Part shown: piece after piece, positions 1-8,073 of the stretch
Position numbering within the stretch: the first letter of the stretch is position 1
How the letters are laid out: the number at the start of each line of letters is the position of its first letter
Source of the DNA: Acidobacteriota bacterium
Lineage (GTDB): Bacteria > Acidobacteriota > Thermoanaerobaculia > Gp7-AA8
DNA length: 64,000 bases
Reading direction: 5' to 3'
Assembly: GCA_019244185.1 (NCBI GenBank)
Contig: JAFATB010000014.1
Location: 127,587 to 191,586 of the forward strand
Notes under the pieces: model-generated
Told to the model about the DNA's origin: nothing
What the model saw: the letters and a program-made list of their open reading frames with translations, nothing else
Database searches by the model: none
Program-made: the position numbers and the translations under genes

Positions 1-1
1 G

Positions 2-1546
2 TCCGCCGAGCGCTTCCCGAACGTCGTCACGCCGCTGACGTGGGACTTCGTCGTGGAAGGCTTTCACGCGTCGCTCGAACACTCGCTGCGCCTCATGGGC
101 ATGCCGCCGTTCGAAGGGCACTGGTTCGAGCTCTTCGACCACTACGTCTACGGCAACGAGACCGCGGTGAAGCTCTTCACGTCCGGCCAGCAGGTCGCGT
201 TCGACTCGCTCGACGCGCTGCGCGCGCTGCAGCCGGTCATCCGCGAGCGTTACCAGTGGGTCGTGCAGCTGCCCGTCGCGTGGGCGCGCGATCTCGACTG
301 GTATCTCCTGCGCCTCGGCGCGCACGGCGCCGCCGATCTCGCGTCGATGAACGAGGCGCAACTCTGGCGGCAGATCCAGTCGATCAACGAGACCGGCACG
401 CGGTACTTCCTGCCGAACATCGCCATCTCGATCACGCACGGCATTCTCCACCGCATGCTGTACGGACTGGCGATGCTCGTCGCCGGCGCGGAAGGTCCGG
501 CGCTGTACGACTCGCTGACGTGCTTCTGCGACACGAAGACGAACCTCGTGAACCTCGACCTGATGCGCCTCGCCGCGTCGATCCGCAGCGAGGCCGCGCT
601 GCGCGAGCTGCTCGCGAAGAGCGATCGCCGCGCGCTCTGGAACGAAGGCAGGCTGCGCGCGTTTCCCGAGTTCGCGCGCGCGTTCGAGACGTTCCTCACG
701 AACCACGGACATCGCGAAGTCGACTTCGACACGTATCACCCGACGTGGATCGGGCAGCCGTGGGTCGTGCTCGAAAACCTGCGCCTCATGGCCGAGCGCG
801 ACGACGCGGGCGATCCCGCCGCGCGCGAGGTCGCGCTGCGCGAGCGGCAGCAGGAAGCGGAGCGCAGCCTCGGCGCGCGCGTGCCGGAAGACCTGCGCTA
901 CTTCGCGCTCGAGCTCGTGCGCCTCGCGCGCGCGTACACGGCGCTCGACGACCTCGAACACTACGAGACGACGCGGCTCTCCGTGCCGTTCCGCGCCGCG
1001 ATCGTGGAGCTCGGCGCGCGTTTCGCGCAGCGCGGCATTCTCGCGCGCGCGGAAGACATCTTCTTCCTGCGCAAGCAAACCATCGCGCAGCTCGTCGACG
1101 GTTCGACCGATGACGCCGCGGCGACCGCGGAAGCGAACGATGCGTGCGCAAAGTACGAGGCGAACAAAGTGCGCACGCCGTCGTGGGCGCTCGGCGACGT
1201 CGCCGACGAAACGCCGGCCGGCGACGTGCTGCGCGGCTTGCCCGGCTCGCCCGGTGTCGCCGAGGGACAGGTGTTCCGCCTGCACGGCGTCGACGACTTC
1301 GGACGCTTTCCCGCCGGCGCCGTGCTCGTCGCGCGCACGACCAATCCGGCGTGGACGCCGCTCTTCCACACCTCGGTCGCGGTGATCACGGAAAGCGGCG
1401 GACCGCTGTCGCACGGCGCCGTCACCGCGCGCGAGGTCGGCATTCCGGCGGTGATGGCGGTGCGCGGCGCGCTCGGGATTCTCGCGGACGGCGAACGCGT
1501 GCGCGTCAACGGCACGACCGGCGTCGTCACGCGCATCGCGTCGTGA
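2..1546 (+). CDS. PEP-utilising phosphotransferase, C-terminal part (PEP synthase / rifampicin phosphotransferase-like), 5' truncated
   Basis: The frame is open from base 2, so the N-terminus (an ATP-grasp domain in this family) lies outside the window; the GTG at 53 is internal. About 400 residues of helical middle domain are followed by the swivelling phosphohistidine domain. That domain contains the conserved TESGGPLSHGAVTARE segment whose His carries the phosphate. Proteins with this order (ATP-grasp, middle domain, terminal His domain) include PEP synthase-like enzymes and rifampicin phosphotransferases. The terminal His domain and absence of a C-terminal PEP-binding TIM barrel fit the rifampicin-phosphotransferase layout better than true PEP synthase. 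The substrate cannot be told from this fragment. Confidence 0.85.
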   Translation, partial: SAERFPNVVTPLTWDFVVEGFHASLEHSLRLMGMPPFEGHWFELFDHYVYGNETAVKLFTSGQQVAFDSLDALRALQPVIRERYQWVVQLPVAWARDLDWYLLRLGAHGAADLASMNEAQLWRQIQSINETGTRYFLPNIAISITHGILHRMLYGLAMLVAGAEGPALYDSLTCFCDTKTNLVNLDLMRLAASIRSEAALRELLAKSDRRALWNEGRLRAFPEFARAFETFLTNHGHREVDFDTYHPTWIGQPWVVLENLRLMAERDDAGDPAAREVALRERQQEAERSLGARVPEDLRYFALELVRLARAYTALDDLEHYETTRLSVPFRAAIVELGARFAQRGILARAEDIFFLRKQTIAQLVDGSTDDAAATAEANDACAKYEANKVRTPSWALGDVADETPAGDVLRGLPGSPGVAEGQVFRLHGVDDFGRFPAGAVLVARTTNPAWTPLFHTSVAVITESGGPLSHGAVTAREVGIPAVMAVRGALGILADGERVRVNGTTGVVTRIAS

Positions 1547-1566
1547 ACGCGACGCGTCGCGCCGTG

Positions 1567-1572
1567 TACCAT
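1567..1572 (+). promoter_or_regulatory. -10-like TACCAT before leaderless ligase gene
   Basis: TACCAT ends 6 nt before the ATG at 1579, so transcription would begin at or next to the start codon. No Shine-Dalgarno site is present. It matches the TANNAT pattern seen before seven other genes here. Confidence 0.5.
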
Positions 1573-1578
1573 CACGCG

Positions 1579-2664
1579 ATGCTGCCGTTTGCGCCGCCGC
1601 TCGCTCCGATGCTCTCCGCCGCCGCCGATGCGTTGCCCGAAGGAGATGGTTGGCAGTTCGAGCCGAAGTGGGATGGATTCCGAACGCTCGTCTTCCGCGA
1701 CGGCGCCGACCTCACGCTGCAGAGTCGCGACGAGAAGCCGATGAATCGCTACTTTCCCGAGCTCGTCGAGCCGCTGCTCGCCGCGCTGCCGGAGCGTTGC
1801 GTGCTCGACGGCGAGATCGTGATCGTCGGCGCGAACGGACTCGACTTCGAGGCGCTGCTGCTGCGCATTCATCCCGCGGCGTCGCGCGTGAAGCTGCTCG
1901 CGAAGGACACGCCGGCGTCGTTCGTTGCGTGGGATCTGCTCGCGCTCGGCGACGAAGACCTGCGCGAAGTGCCGCTCGAAGAACGGCGCCGCCGTCTTGA
2001 AGAGGTGCTCGCGAACGTCGCCGCGCCGCTGCATCTCTCGCCCGCGACGCGCGACCGCGCGCTGGCCGAGGATTGGTTTCAGCGTTTCGAAGGCGCGGGG
2101 CTCGACGGCGTGATGGCGAAGCGGCTCGACTCGCCGTACCGCGCGGGCGAGCGCACGATGTTCAAGATCAAGCACTCGCGCACCGCCGACTGCGTCGTGG
2201 CCGGTTTCCGCTGGCACAAGAATGGTCCGGGCACCATGATCGGCTCGCTGCTTCTCGGCCTGTACGACGACGAAGGGCAGCTGCATCACGTCGGCGTCAC
2301 GGCGGCGTTCACGACGGCGACGCGCAAGAAGCTCGTCGAAGAGCTCGCGCCGCTGCGCGAGAACGCGCTCGAAGGACATCCGTGGCAGCACTGGGCGGAA
2401 GCGCAGCAGGAAGCGAACGTGAACGGGCAGCGCTTGCCCGGCGCGACGAGTCGCTGGAATCGCGGCAAAGACCTGAGCTGGGAGCCGCTGCGTCCCGAGC
2501 GCGTGTGCGAGGTGTCGTTCGACCACATGCAGGGCACGCGCTTCCGCCACGCAGCGCATTTCCTGCGCTGGCGCTTCGACAAGCGCCCCGAGGATTGCCG
2601 CTACGATCAGCTCGAGGTGACGCCCGCTTACGAGCTCGAGCGCGTCTTCGGCGCCGCGCGCTGA
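1579..2664 (+). CDS. ATP-dependent DNA ligase (LigD ligase-domain type)
   Basis: 361 residues. The adenylation motif EPKWDGFR places the AMP-accepting Lys at residue 30, followed by DGEIVIVG, a motif with DGVMAKR and the FKIKHSRTADCVV segment leading into the OB-fold. This is the ligase module found fused in LigD proteins of bacterial non-homologous end joining. Here it stands alone and converges, with a 37-bp overlap, on a gene for the polymerase module. The start is the ATG at 1579: it has no Shine-Dalgarno site, but TACCAT lies 6 nt upstream, suggesting a leaderless transcript. No Ku gene is in the window. Confidence 0.92.
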   Translation: MLPFAPPLAPMLSAAADALPEGDGWQFEPKWDGFRTLVFRDGADLTLQSRDEKPMNRYFPELVEPLLAALPERCVLDGEIVIVGANGLDFEALLLRIHPAASRVKLLAKDTPASFVAWDLLALGDEDLREVPLEERRRRLEEVLANVAAPLHLSPATRDRALAEDWFQRFEGAGLDGVMAKRLDSPYRAGERTMFKIKHSRTADCVVAGFRWHKNGPGTMIGSLLLGLYDDEGQLHHVGVTAAFTTATRKKLVEELAPLRENALEGHPWQHWAEAQQEANVNGQRLPGATSRWNRGKDLSWEPLRPERVCEVSFDHMQGTRFRHAAHFLRWRFDKRPEDCRYDQLEVTPAYELERVFGAAR

Positions 2665-4007
2665 GACGCCCACGGATCGTAATCGGGATCGGGCGCTTCT
2701 TCGGCGGGACGCAGTTCTTCCGGCACGTGACGCAGGTTCACGCGGATGCGCGTCCACGTGCTCGAGCGTCCGCGCATCGCGTCGACGAGCACGTCGTCCA
2801 CCGCGAGCTTCTCCGCGGCCTCGGAATGCCGCGCTTTCCAGCGCTCGAGTCCCGCGAGCGCTTCGTCTTTGTGCTGCGCTTTCGCGACGGTGATGAGCGG
2901 CTCTTTCGAGACGCGGCGTCCCGTGCTCGATGATGACGACGACTTCTTCGCAGATGCTGGTTTCTGCGCGGCCGGCTTCTTCGCGGACGTTTTCTTCGCG
3001 GACGTTTTCTTCGCGCGGGAGGGCGCGACGCGCGGCGGCTCGCCGGCTTGCTTCTGATAGTTCGGCGGCCACGGCGCGTCGCCGAGTCCCGCGGCTTCCT
3101 GTTCGGCGGAGAGCGCGAGCAGCGGCTCGAGCGAGTCAGCGCGTTCGTCGATCGCGGCGGATGCGTCGCCGTGCTCCGCAAAGTACGCGGGCGCGGTGGC
3201 GAGGGTGAAGCGCGCGGGATCGCACGTCGCGACTTCGTCCCACGCGAGCGGCATCGACACGCGCGCGTCGGGCGTGGGGCGCACGGAGAACGCCGACGCG
3301 ACGGTGCGGTCTTTCGCGTTCTGGTTGTAGTCCAGGAAGACGCCGTGGCGTTCTTCCTTCCACCACTTGCTCGTCGCGAGGTCGGGGACGCGGCGCTCGA
3401 CTTCGCGCGCGATCGCGAGCGCGGCGCGGCGCACCTGATCGAACGTCCACTTCCGTTCGATGCGCACGTTGATGTGAATGCCGCGCGAGCCGGACGTCTT
3501 CGGCCAACCGCGCATGCCGCGCTCGTCGAGCACGTCGCGGACGACGAGCGCCACGCGGCGCACGTCCTCGAAGCTGACGCCGGGGCCGGGATCGAGATCG
3601 ACGCGCAACTCGTCGGGGTGGTCGAGATCGTCGGCGCGTACGGGATGCGGGTTGAGATCGATGCAGCCGAGGTTGATGATCCAGAGGAGTTGCGCGGCGT
3701 TGCGGATCACGATCTCGCGCGCGGTGCGGCCGGAGGGGAAGAACAGCTCGACGGTCTCGATCCAGTCGGGATGCTGATCGGGCGCGCGCTTCTGGAAAAA
3801 CGGCTCGTGATCGGCGCCGTTGACGTAGCGCTTGAGGACGATGGGACGGTTGTCGATGCCGCGCAGCGCGCCTTCGGCGACCGCGGCGTAGTAATGCACG
3901 AGGTCGAGCTTCGTGTAGCCCGCCTCCGGGAAAAAGAGCTTGCTTGGGTTGGTGATCGTGACTTCGCGGCCGGCGATCTCGATCGTCGTCTGCTCTGACT
4001 TCGCCAT
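2628..4007 (-). CDS. LigD-type DNA polymerase/primase (NHEJ), stand-alone
   Basis: 459 residues of the archaeo-eukaryotic primase-like polymerase family used in bacterial NHEJ to fill gaps and add ribonucleotides at breaks. Metal-binding DLD is at residues 137-139, the SGSRGIH nucleotide-binding motif at 172-178, and the third acidic residue in VFLDYN near 226. A Lys/Ala/Ser-rich linker (about 310-345) precedes a C-terminal segment ending in the typical PDYDPW sequence of LigD polymerase proteins. The 3' end overlaps the convergent ligase gene by 37 bp, so each could affect the other's expression by antisense. The nuclease (phosphoesterase) module of LigD is absent here. Confidence 0.92.
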   Translation of the reverse strand: MAKSEQTTIEIAGREVTITNPSKLFFPEAGYTKLDLVHYYAAVAEGALRGIDNRPIVLKRYVNGADHEPFFQKRAPDQHPDWIETVELFFPSGRTAREIVIRNAAQLLWIINLGCIDLNPHPVRADDLDHPDELRVDLDPGPGVSFEDVRRVALVVRDVLDERGMRGWPKTSGSRGIHINVRIERKWTFDQVRRAALAIAREVERRVPDLATSKWWKEERHGVFLDYNQNAKDRTVASAFSVRPTPDARVSMPLAWDEVATCDPARFTLATAPAYFAEHGDASAAIDERADSLEPLLALSAEQEAAGLGDAPWPPNYQKQAGEPPRVAPSRAKKTSAKKTSAKKPAAQKPASAKKSSSSSSTGRRVSKEPLITVAKAQHKDEALAGLERWKARHSEAAEKLAVDDVLVDAMRGRSSTWTRIRVNLRHVPEELRPAEEAPDPDYDPWASQRAAPKTRSSS

Positions 4008-4061
4008 CGCGGCAAGTGTGGGTGCAACGCGGCGGCGCGCGCAAGAGCATCGCGCGCAAAA

Positions 4062-4093
4062 AGAAATCGCGGCCGTTGCCGGCCGCGATTTCT
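4062..4093 (-). terminator. Rho-independent terminator after the 4119-4658 gene
   Basis: A perfect 14-bp stem (4062-4075 with 4080-4093) has a 4-nt loop. On the minus strand it is followed by TTTTT, 26 nt past the stop codon of the small secreted protein gene. Confidence 0.85.
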
Positions 4094-4118
4094 GAAGCGG
4101 TGCCGCGCGCTCTCTCGT

Positions 4119-4658
4119 TTAGTGACGGTGTCCGCCGCGTCCGCCGTGTCCGCCGCCGAAGTGGCCGCCCGGGCGGTAGTAGTGTCCGCCGCGGTAGCCG
4201 CCGAACCCGAAGCCCAAGCCGATCGACAGGCGCGGTCCGTACCAGAACGGATCGTAGTAATACGGCGAATACGCCGAATACCACGGGTCGTAGTACGGGC
4301 GGACGTAGACGGTCGAGTACGTGCGGCCGTCGGTGTGGCGGTCGCCGCGCTCGTCGCGGTCGTACGCGTAGTCCATCACCGCGTCGAGGACGGGCTTGGA
4401 GACGTGCGCGTCGGTGAGGGCGATGATGACGTCGGCGTCGACGACGTAGCGCTCGCGCGAGTCGCGCACGAACTTGATGATGGCGTCGTCGCCCACGCCC
4501 GCCTGGGTCATGCGGATCACGTCGTCGATGACGCTGGTGCGGTCGCGGCGGTCGGTGCGCGTCTCGCGTCCGTCGCGGTCCGGGGAGTCGAGCGCGAACA
4601 TCGGCGCCGCGGCGGTGAGAGACAGCAGTACGGCAACTGCAGGTAAGAAACGTTTCAT
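4119..4658 (-). CDS. Small secreted Gly/His/Tyr-rich protein
   Basis: 179 residues with an N-terminal signal peptide (MKRFLPAVAVLLSLTAAAPMF). The start at 4658 is chosen because AAGGAGAC lies 9 nt upstream; a longer in-frame start at 4715 lacks one. The mature part has a predicted helical region with a VIRMTQAGVGDDAIIKFV-type motif, reminiscent of domains that recur in secreted proteins of soil bacteria. It ends in a Tyr-, Gly- and His-rich tail (YRGGHYYRPGGHFGG, ending GGHRH) that could bind metal. The function is not recognised. A strong terminator follows, so it is probably monocistronic. Confidence 0.75.
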   Translation of the reverse strand: MKRFLPAVAVLLSLTAAAPMFALDSPDRDGRETRTDRRDRTSVIDDVIRMTQAGVGDDAIIKFVRDSRERYVVDADVIIALTDAHVSKPVLDAVMDYAYDRDERGDRHTDGRTYSTVYVRPYYDPWYSAYSPYYYDPFWYGPRLSIGLGFGFGGYRGGHYYRPGGHFGGGHGGRGGHRH

Positions 4659-4846
4659 GGATCGATGGTCTCCTTCGTTCGCTGCAGCGTCTGCATGCGA
4701 CGGCTGAGCCACCATCCCGCTCTCTGCGCGTGGTTTTCGAGCGCGTGAAAAGCTCCTCTCGCGAGGACAGCGCGTCCACGAAACAGGCCGCTGCCGCGCA
4801 CCGCTGGAGGACGGTGCACGGCAGGCGGATCATCGCGAGTTGCGAA

Positions 4847-5278
4847 TCAGCGGAGCCAGTTCAGCGAGTCGATCTCGATGCGGCCGCCGCGGAAGATGCC
4901 GCCGAGCGAGAGCGAGACGCCGACGCGCAGGTTGTTGCGGCCGCGGTTGCGCATGCGCGCCTGCGGGATCCAGTACCAGTCGCGGCCGTGGTCGATCTGC
5001 ACGAGGTAGCCGCCGTTCTGGCGCGTGATCGCGGTGACGCGTCCGCGGGCGTTGATGCGCTCGTTCTCGCGGTGGCCGCGGTACGAGCCGCGGTTGTCGC
5101 GACGGTCATTGTCGCGGGAGTCGTTGTTCCGGGAGTCGTACCCGCGGTTGTCGTTGTAACGACCGTTGTCGTTGTAACCGCCGCGGGGCGCGGGCGCCGC
5201 GAAGACGGACGTCGACATGAGCAACGCCAGCGCTCCGGCGCCGGCCACGTTCCACTTTGCTGTTCCCTTGCTTTTCAT
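4847..5278 (-). CDS. Small secreted Asn/Asp/Arg/Gly-rich protein
   Basis: 143 residues. The start at 5278 has AAGGAGATC just upstream and opens a signal peptide ending near STSVFAAPA. The mature N-terminal third is low-complexity Asn/Asp/Arg/Gly/Tyr (repeats like NDNRGYDSRNNDSRD). The C-terminal half looks folded, with a small beta-rich pattern (GRVTAITRQNGGYLVQID and RDWYWIPQARM). No family is recognised. The leader shares AACGAAGGAGA with the gene at 4119-4658, which encodes another small secreted protein, so the two may share a regulatory style. Confidence 0.7.
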   Translation of the reverse strand: MKSKGTAKWNVAGAGALALLMSTSVFAAPAPRGGYNDNGRYNDNRGYDSRNNDSRDNDRRDNRGSYRGHRENERINARGRVTAITRQNGGYLVQIDHGRDWYWIPQARMRNRGRNNLRVGVSLSLGGIFRGGRIEIDSLNWLR

Positions 5279-5437
5279 CTTGATCTCCTTCGTTACGCAC
5301 AAGAAGACAAGCGGGCGAAGGGCGATCTTTCGGCGAAAACACGAGGCGCACCGCGGCATCACGAACGGCACGGCGGCGTCACGAACGGTCGGCGCGCATG
5401 CGGCGCGCGCCCGAAACAACAACGTCCGAAACAACAA

Positions 5438-5469
5438 CGGCCGGATGAGAGCCATCCCTCATCCGGCCG
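5438..5469 (-). terminator. Perfect 12-bp hairpin, probable terminator
   Basis: Arms 5438-5449 and 5458-5469 match perfectly around an 8-nt loop. On the minus strand the stem runs into TTGTTGTTT. It lies 12 nt past the stop codon of the possible small gene at 5482-5610, and would end that transcript, or the transcript of the 5753-8029 gene. Confidence 0.65.
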
Positions 5470-5481
5470 TTCTCCGCTCGG

Positions 5482-5610
5482 TCACTGGCAGGTGAGGTTC
5501 CGAGCGGAAAGACAGCTTCTCGAGGCGATGCGCACGTGCAGCGATCCGTTCGGATCGGAGCCGGGACGAACCGGCGACGGCAGGACGAAAGTCGGGGTCT
5601 TCGAAGGCAT
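5482..5610 (-). CDS. Possible 42-residue peptide gene
   Basis: A short ORF starting ATG at 5610 with a good Shine-Dalgarno site (AGGTGAG, 5 nt spacer). It ends at 5482, just before a perfect hairpin terminator. The peptide begins MPSKTPTFVLPSP and ends CLSARNLTCQ, with two cysteines nine residues apart. It has no signal peptide and no recognised family. G or C occupies the third position in most of its codons. A 15-bp palindrome sits 24 nt upstream. The arrangement (operator-like palindrome, SD, ORF, terminator) is that of a real small monocistronic gene, but no homology can be checked here. Confidence 0.45.
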   Translation of the reverse strand: MPSKTPTFVLPSPVRPGSDPNGSLHVRIASRSCLSARNLTCQ

Positions 5611-5633
5611 CGCGTCTCACCTCGAACACGCCA

Positions 5634-5648
5634 GGTAGTGTCACTACC
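5634..5648. promoter_or_regulatory. Operator-like palindrome upstream of the 42-residue ORF
   Basis: GGTAGTG-T-CACTACC is a perfect 7-bp inverted repeat with a 1-nt centre. It lies 24-38 bp upstream of the ATG at 5610, where a repressor or activator site would be expected. Confidence 0.4.
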
Positions 5649-5752
5649 AGGCACGGGGAAAGGGAAGCATTGCGAATGCCATATTTCGTAAACTGCTGCA
5701 TTCATTTGAGTTATTTCGGTCGCAGTGCTACCACCGATCCAGCCCGTGCCGC

Positions 5753-8029
5753 TCAGCTGATCCAGCCGCCGATGATTTGCGCCGTCCACTTGCCGTCTTT
5801 CTTCGTGACGCGATACGTGTTGGCCGCCCAGCCGCTGTTGAGCTCGAGCACGGCGCGGGTGCCGCTCGGGTCGATCGCGAAGTGGCGGATGTGCGCGGCG
5901 TAGGTCGGCCCGAACTTCTGCTGATACGCGTCCAGCTCGCCGGCGGTCAGCACGATCGTGCGGCGGCCGGCCGCGAGCGGCGCGAAGAGCGAGGCGTCGC
6001 CGACGAAGAACAGCACCGCATCGGCCACGTTGCTCGTGCGCAGCTCGCACGCGTTCTGCGCCGCGGTCGCGTCGTCCGCAACGCCGACGACGATGCGTCC
6101 CGCGCCGAGCCGGAAGTCTTTGATCACCGCCGCGAGCACTTCCGCCGCCGGCGTGGCCTCGGCCGCCACAGCGACGCGCGGGAGTGCGTCGACGCCATCC
6201 GCCATGCCGTCGCCGTCGGTGTCGGCGTCGCGCGGATCGGTGGTGAGCCGCTCTTCGAGCAGATCGGTGAGACCGTCGCCGTCGCTGTCGCGCGTCAGCT
6301 CCGCGAGCGGAAACTCGAGAAAGAGGCCGTGCTCCTCGCGTTTGAGGCGCAGTCCGACCGGCGGAAACGTGATCGAGCTCGTGTCGAGCTCTTTCACGTC
6401 GACCTCGATGCGCAGGCGATCGCTCGCGCCGTCGAAGAGCGGCAGCGTCGATGCGCGCGCGACGACGTACGGCATGTTCTCGCGCAGGCCGGTGTAGTAC
6501 GGCGTCCACGTCGTGCCGCCGTCGGTGGAGCGAAGGATCCAGTAGCCGCCGAGGCCGACTTCGCCGATCGGATCGACCGCGGAGGAGATCGTGACGGCGA
6601 CGACTTCGTTGCCGCGGCGTTCCATGCGTAGCGGCGAGACGTTCGGCGGCAGATGCGTCGTCGCGGCGACGCGCGCGGCGTCGCTGCAGTCGATGACGAC
6701 CGGCGCGGTCGCGGTGGACGCGAGCTCGTCGAGATGATGTTCGGTGAACGGCACGAGGCGCGCGTCGGCGAGCGATGAGCGCGCGAGTCCGGCGGGATTG
6801 GCGGCGTGCGTCAGCTCCTGCGCGTGCGCGCGATCGCTCGCGTGCAGTTCGGCGGCGCGGTGTTCGACGAACGCGGTGGTCTCGCGGAATGGCGGCGCGA
6901 TCGGCGTCTCGATCGTCCAGTTCCAGAGCTCTCCGAGGATCTCGGCGGCGAGCGCGGGATAGCCGTGGCGTTCGGCGAACGATGCGAAGAGGCGCAGGCG
7001 GATCGGCGTGGGGAACGAATCGGCCGCGACGGCAGCGATGACCTCGAACGCGTCGTCGTGCGCCTGCGGCATCGACGCGGCGATCAGTCTGCGCCACGCC
7101 TCGTCGTGGTCGTCGCGCGCGGGTTTCGCCATCGCGACGAATCGCGCCGCGAGCTCCGGCTCTCCTTCGAGCAGCGCCGCGGCGGCGAGATCGAGCGCGA
7201 CTCCGTCGGCTTCGCTCTGCGCGAGCACGCGCGGACGCAATTCCGCCGGCAGCGCGTCGAACGAATCGAGCAGCAACTGCGACAGGCCAAGGGTGGCGAG
7301 CGCGCGGAACTGGCCGGCGATGCGCGGCGCGACGTCGGCGTGAATGCCGGCCGGCGGCAAATGCAGTGCGACGCCGCGCTCGGTCAGCTGCAGCGGACCG
7401 AATGCGGCGTGGATGCGGTCTTCGGATACGTACTCGCCGATTGCCGTTGCGATCTTCGCGTCATGCGCGCGCGACCACGCCGGCGCGAGGAGCAACAACA
7501 CGACGTCGTCGTTGGCGTACAGGGCGCCGTCGACGGCGGCGATCGCGAGCTCCGCGTCGTCGCCGATGAGCGGCAGAAGCGCGCGGTACTCGGCGAGATG
7601 ATCGTCCTTCGGCGCGAACTTCGCGAGCTCCGCGAGCATGGCGATGAGCGGCGCGCGATGCGGCTCGCGTTCCGCGGTACGGCGCAGCGACGCGCGGATG
7701 CCGTCGAGCAGCGCGGCGTCCGACGGCTTGTCGACGTCGTCGAGCAGCAGCAGGAGCCCGGCCGGCGCGATCGCGTTCGCGCTTTCGCGCGAGACCGAAA
7801 GCTCGTCCGCGAGCCGCGCGATCACCGCATCCGCATCGCCGGCGTTCACGGCCGCGTTGCACACGATCTCGCTGGGCCTCGACGCGCCGGAAGAGCAGCT
7901 GTCGAGAGCGCTGCCGGCGCGAGCCTTCGCGAACAGCGTCTCGGTCGTTCGATCGGCCGCGAGCGCGGGCAACGACAATGCGGCGGCCGCGAGGAACACT
8001 GCCAGGCGTGCGTGCATGGTGATTCTCAT
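5753..8029 (-). CDS. Large secreted protein with BNR-like and thrombospondin type 3 motifs
   Basis: 758 residues with a signal peptide (MHARLAVFLAAAALSLPALA; starts at 8029 or 8017 are both possible). The N-terminal 450 residues are Ala/Leu-rich helices, suggesting repeat or solenoid structure. A BNR-type motif (RSTDGGTTW) lies near residue 510. Two calcium-binding thrombospondin type 3 motifs (DSDGDGLTD and DTDGDGMAD) lie near 578-610. The C-terminus is a beta-rich segment. Such proteins are exported and calcium-stabilised; no catalytic motif is visible and the role is unknown. It is followed by the serine hydrolase gene in the upstream direction with a 44-bp gap, perhaps in one transcript. 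Confidence 0.8.
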   Translation of the reverse strand: MRITMHARLAVFLAAAALSLPALAADRTTETLFAKARAGSALDSCSSGASRPSEIVCNAAVNAGDADAVIARLADELSVSRESANAIAPAGLLLLLDDVDKPSDAALLDGIRASLRRTAEREPHRAPLIAMLAELAKFAPKDDHLAEYRALLPLIGDDAELAIAAVDGALYANDDVVLLLLAPAWSRAHDAKIATAIGEYVSEDRIHAAFGPLQLTERGVALHLPPAGIHADVAPRIAGQFRALATLGLSQLLLDSFDALPAELRPRVLAQSEADGVALDLAAAALLEGEPELAARFVAMAKPARDDHDEAWRRLIAASMPQAHDDAFEVIAAVAADSFPTPIRLRLFASFAERHGYPALAAEILGELWNWTIETPIAPPFRETTAFVEHRAAELHASDRAHAQELTHAANPAGLARSSLADARLVPFTEHHLDELASTATAPVVIDCSDAARVAATTHLPPNVSPLRMERRGNEVVAVTISSAVDPIGEVGLGGYWILRSTDGGTTWTPYYTGLRENMPYVVARASTLPLFDGASDRLRIEVDVKELDTSSITFPPVGLRLKREEHGLFLEFPLAELTRDSDGDGLTDLLEERLTTDPRDADTDGDGMADGVDALPRVAVAAEATPAAEVLAAVIKDFRLGAGRIVVGVADDATAAQNACELRTSNVADAVLFFVGDASLFAPLAAGRRTIVLTAGELDAYQQKFGPTYAAHIRHFAIDPSGTRAVLELNSGWAANTYRVTKKDGKWTAQIIGGWIS

Positions 8030-8073
8030 TGTCCGTTGGACGCGGCACGCCCGCGTCACGGAACCGCGAAGAC

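Larger units (their letters stand above)
5279..5752. other. 474-bp stretch between larger genes
   Basis: Besides the possible small gene, palindrome and hairpin listed separately, the part next to 5278 holds the leader of the 4847-5278 gene and a repeated TCACGAACGG. The part from 5649 to 5752 is markedly richer in A and T than its surroundings and is the likely promoter of the small minus-strand gene. An overlapping 80-codon frame (5459-5701) has poor third-position GC and is not called. Confidence 0.5.

Noticed and set aside
5459..5701. 80-codon minus-strand frame
   Set aside because: Many codons end in A or T, there is no ribosome-binding site, and its stop lies within the terminator stem; the shorter 5482-5610 frame fits better.
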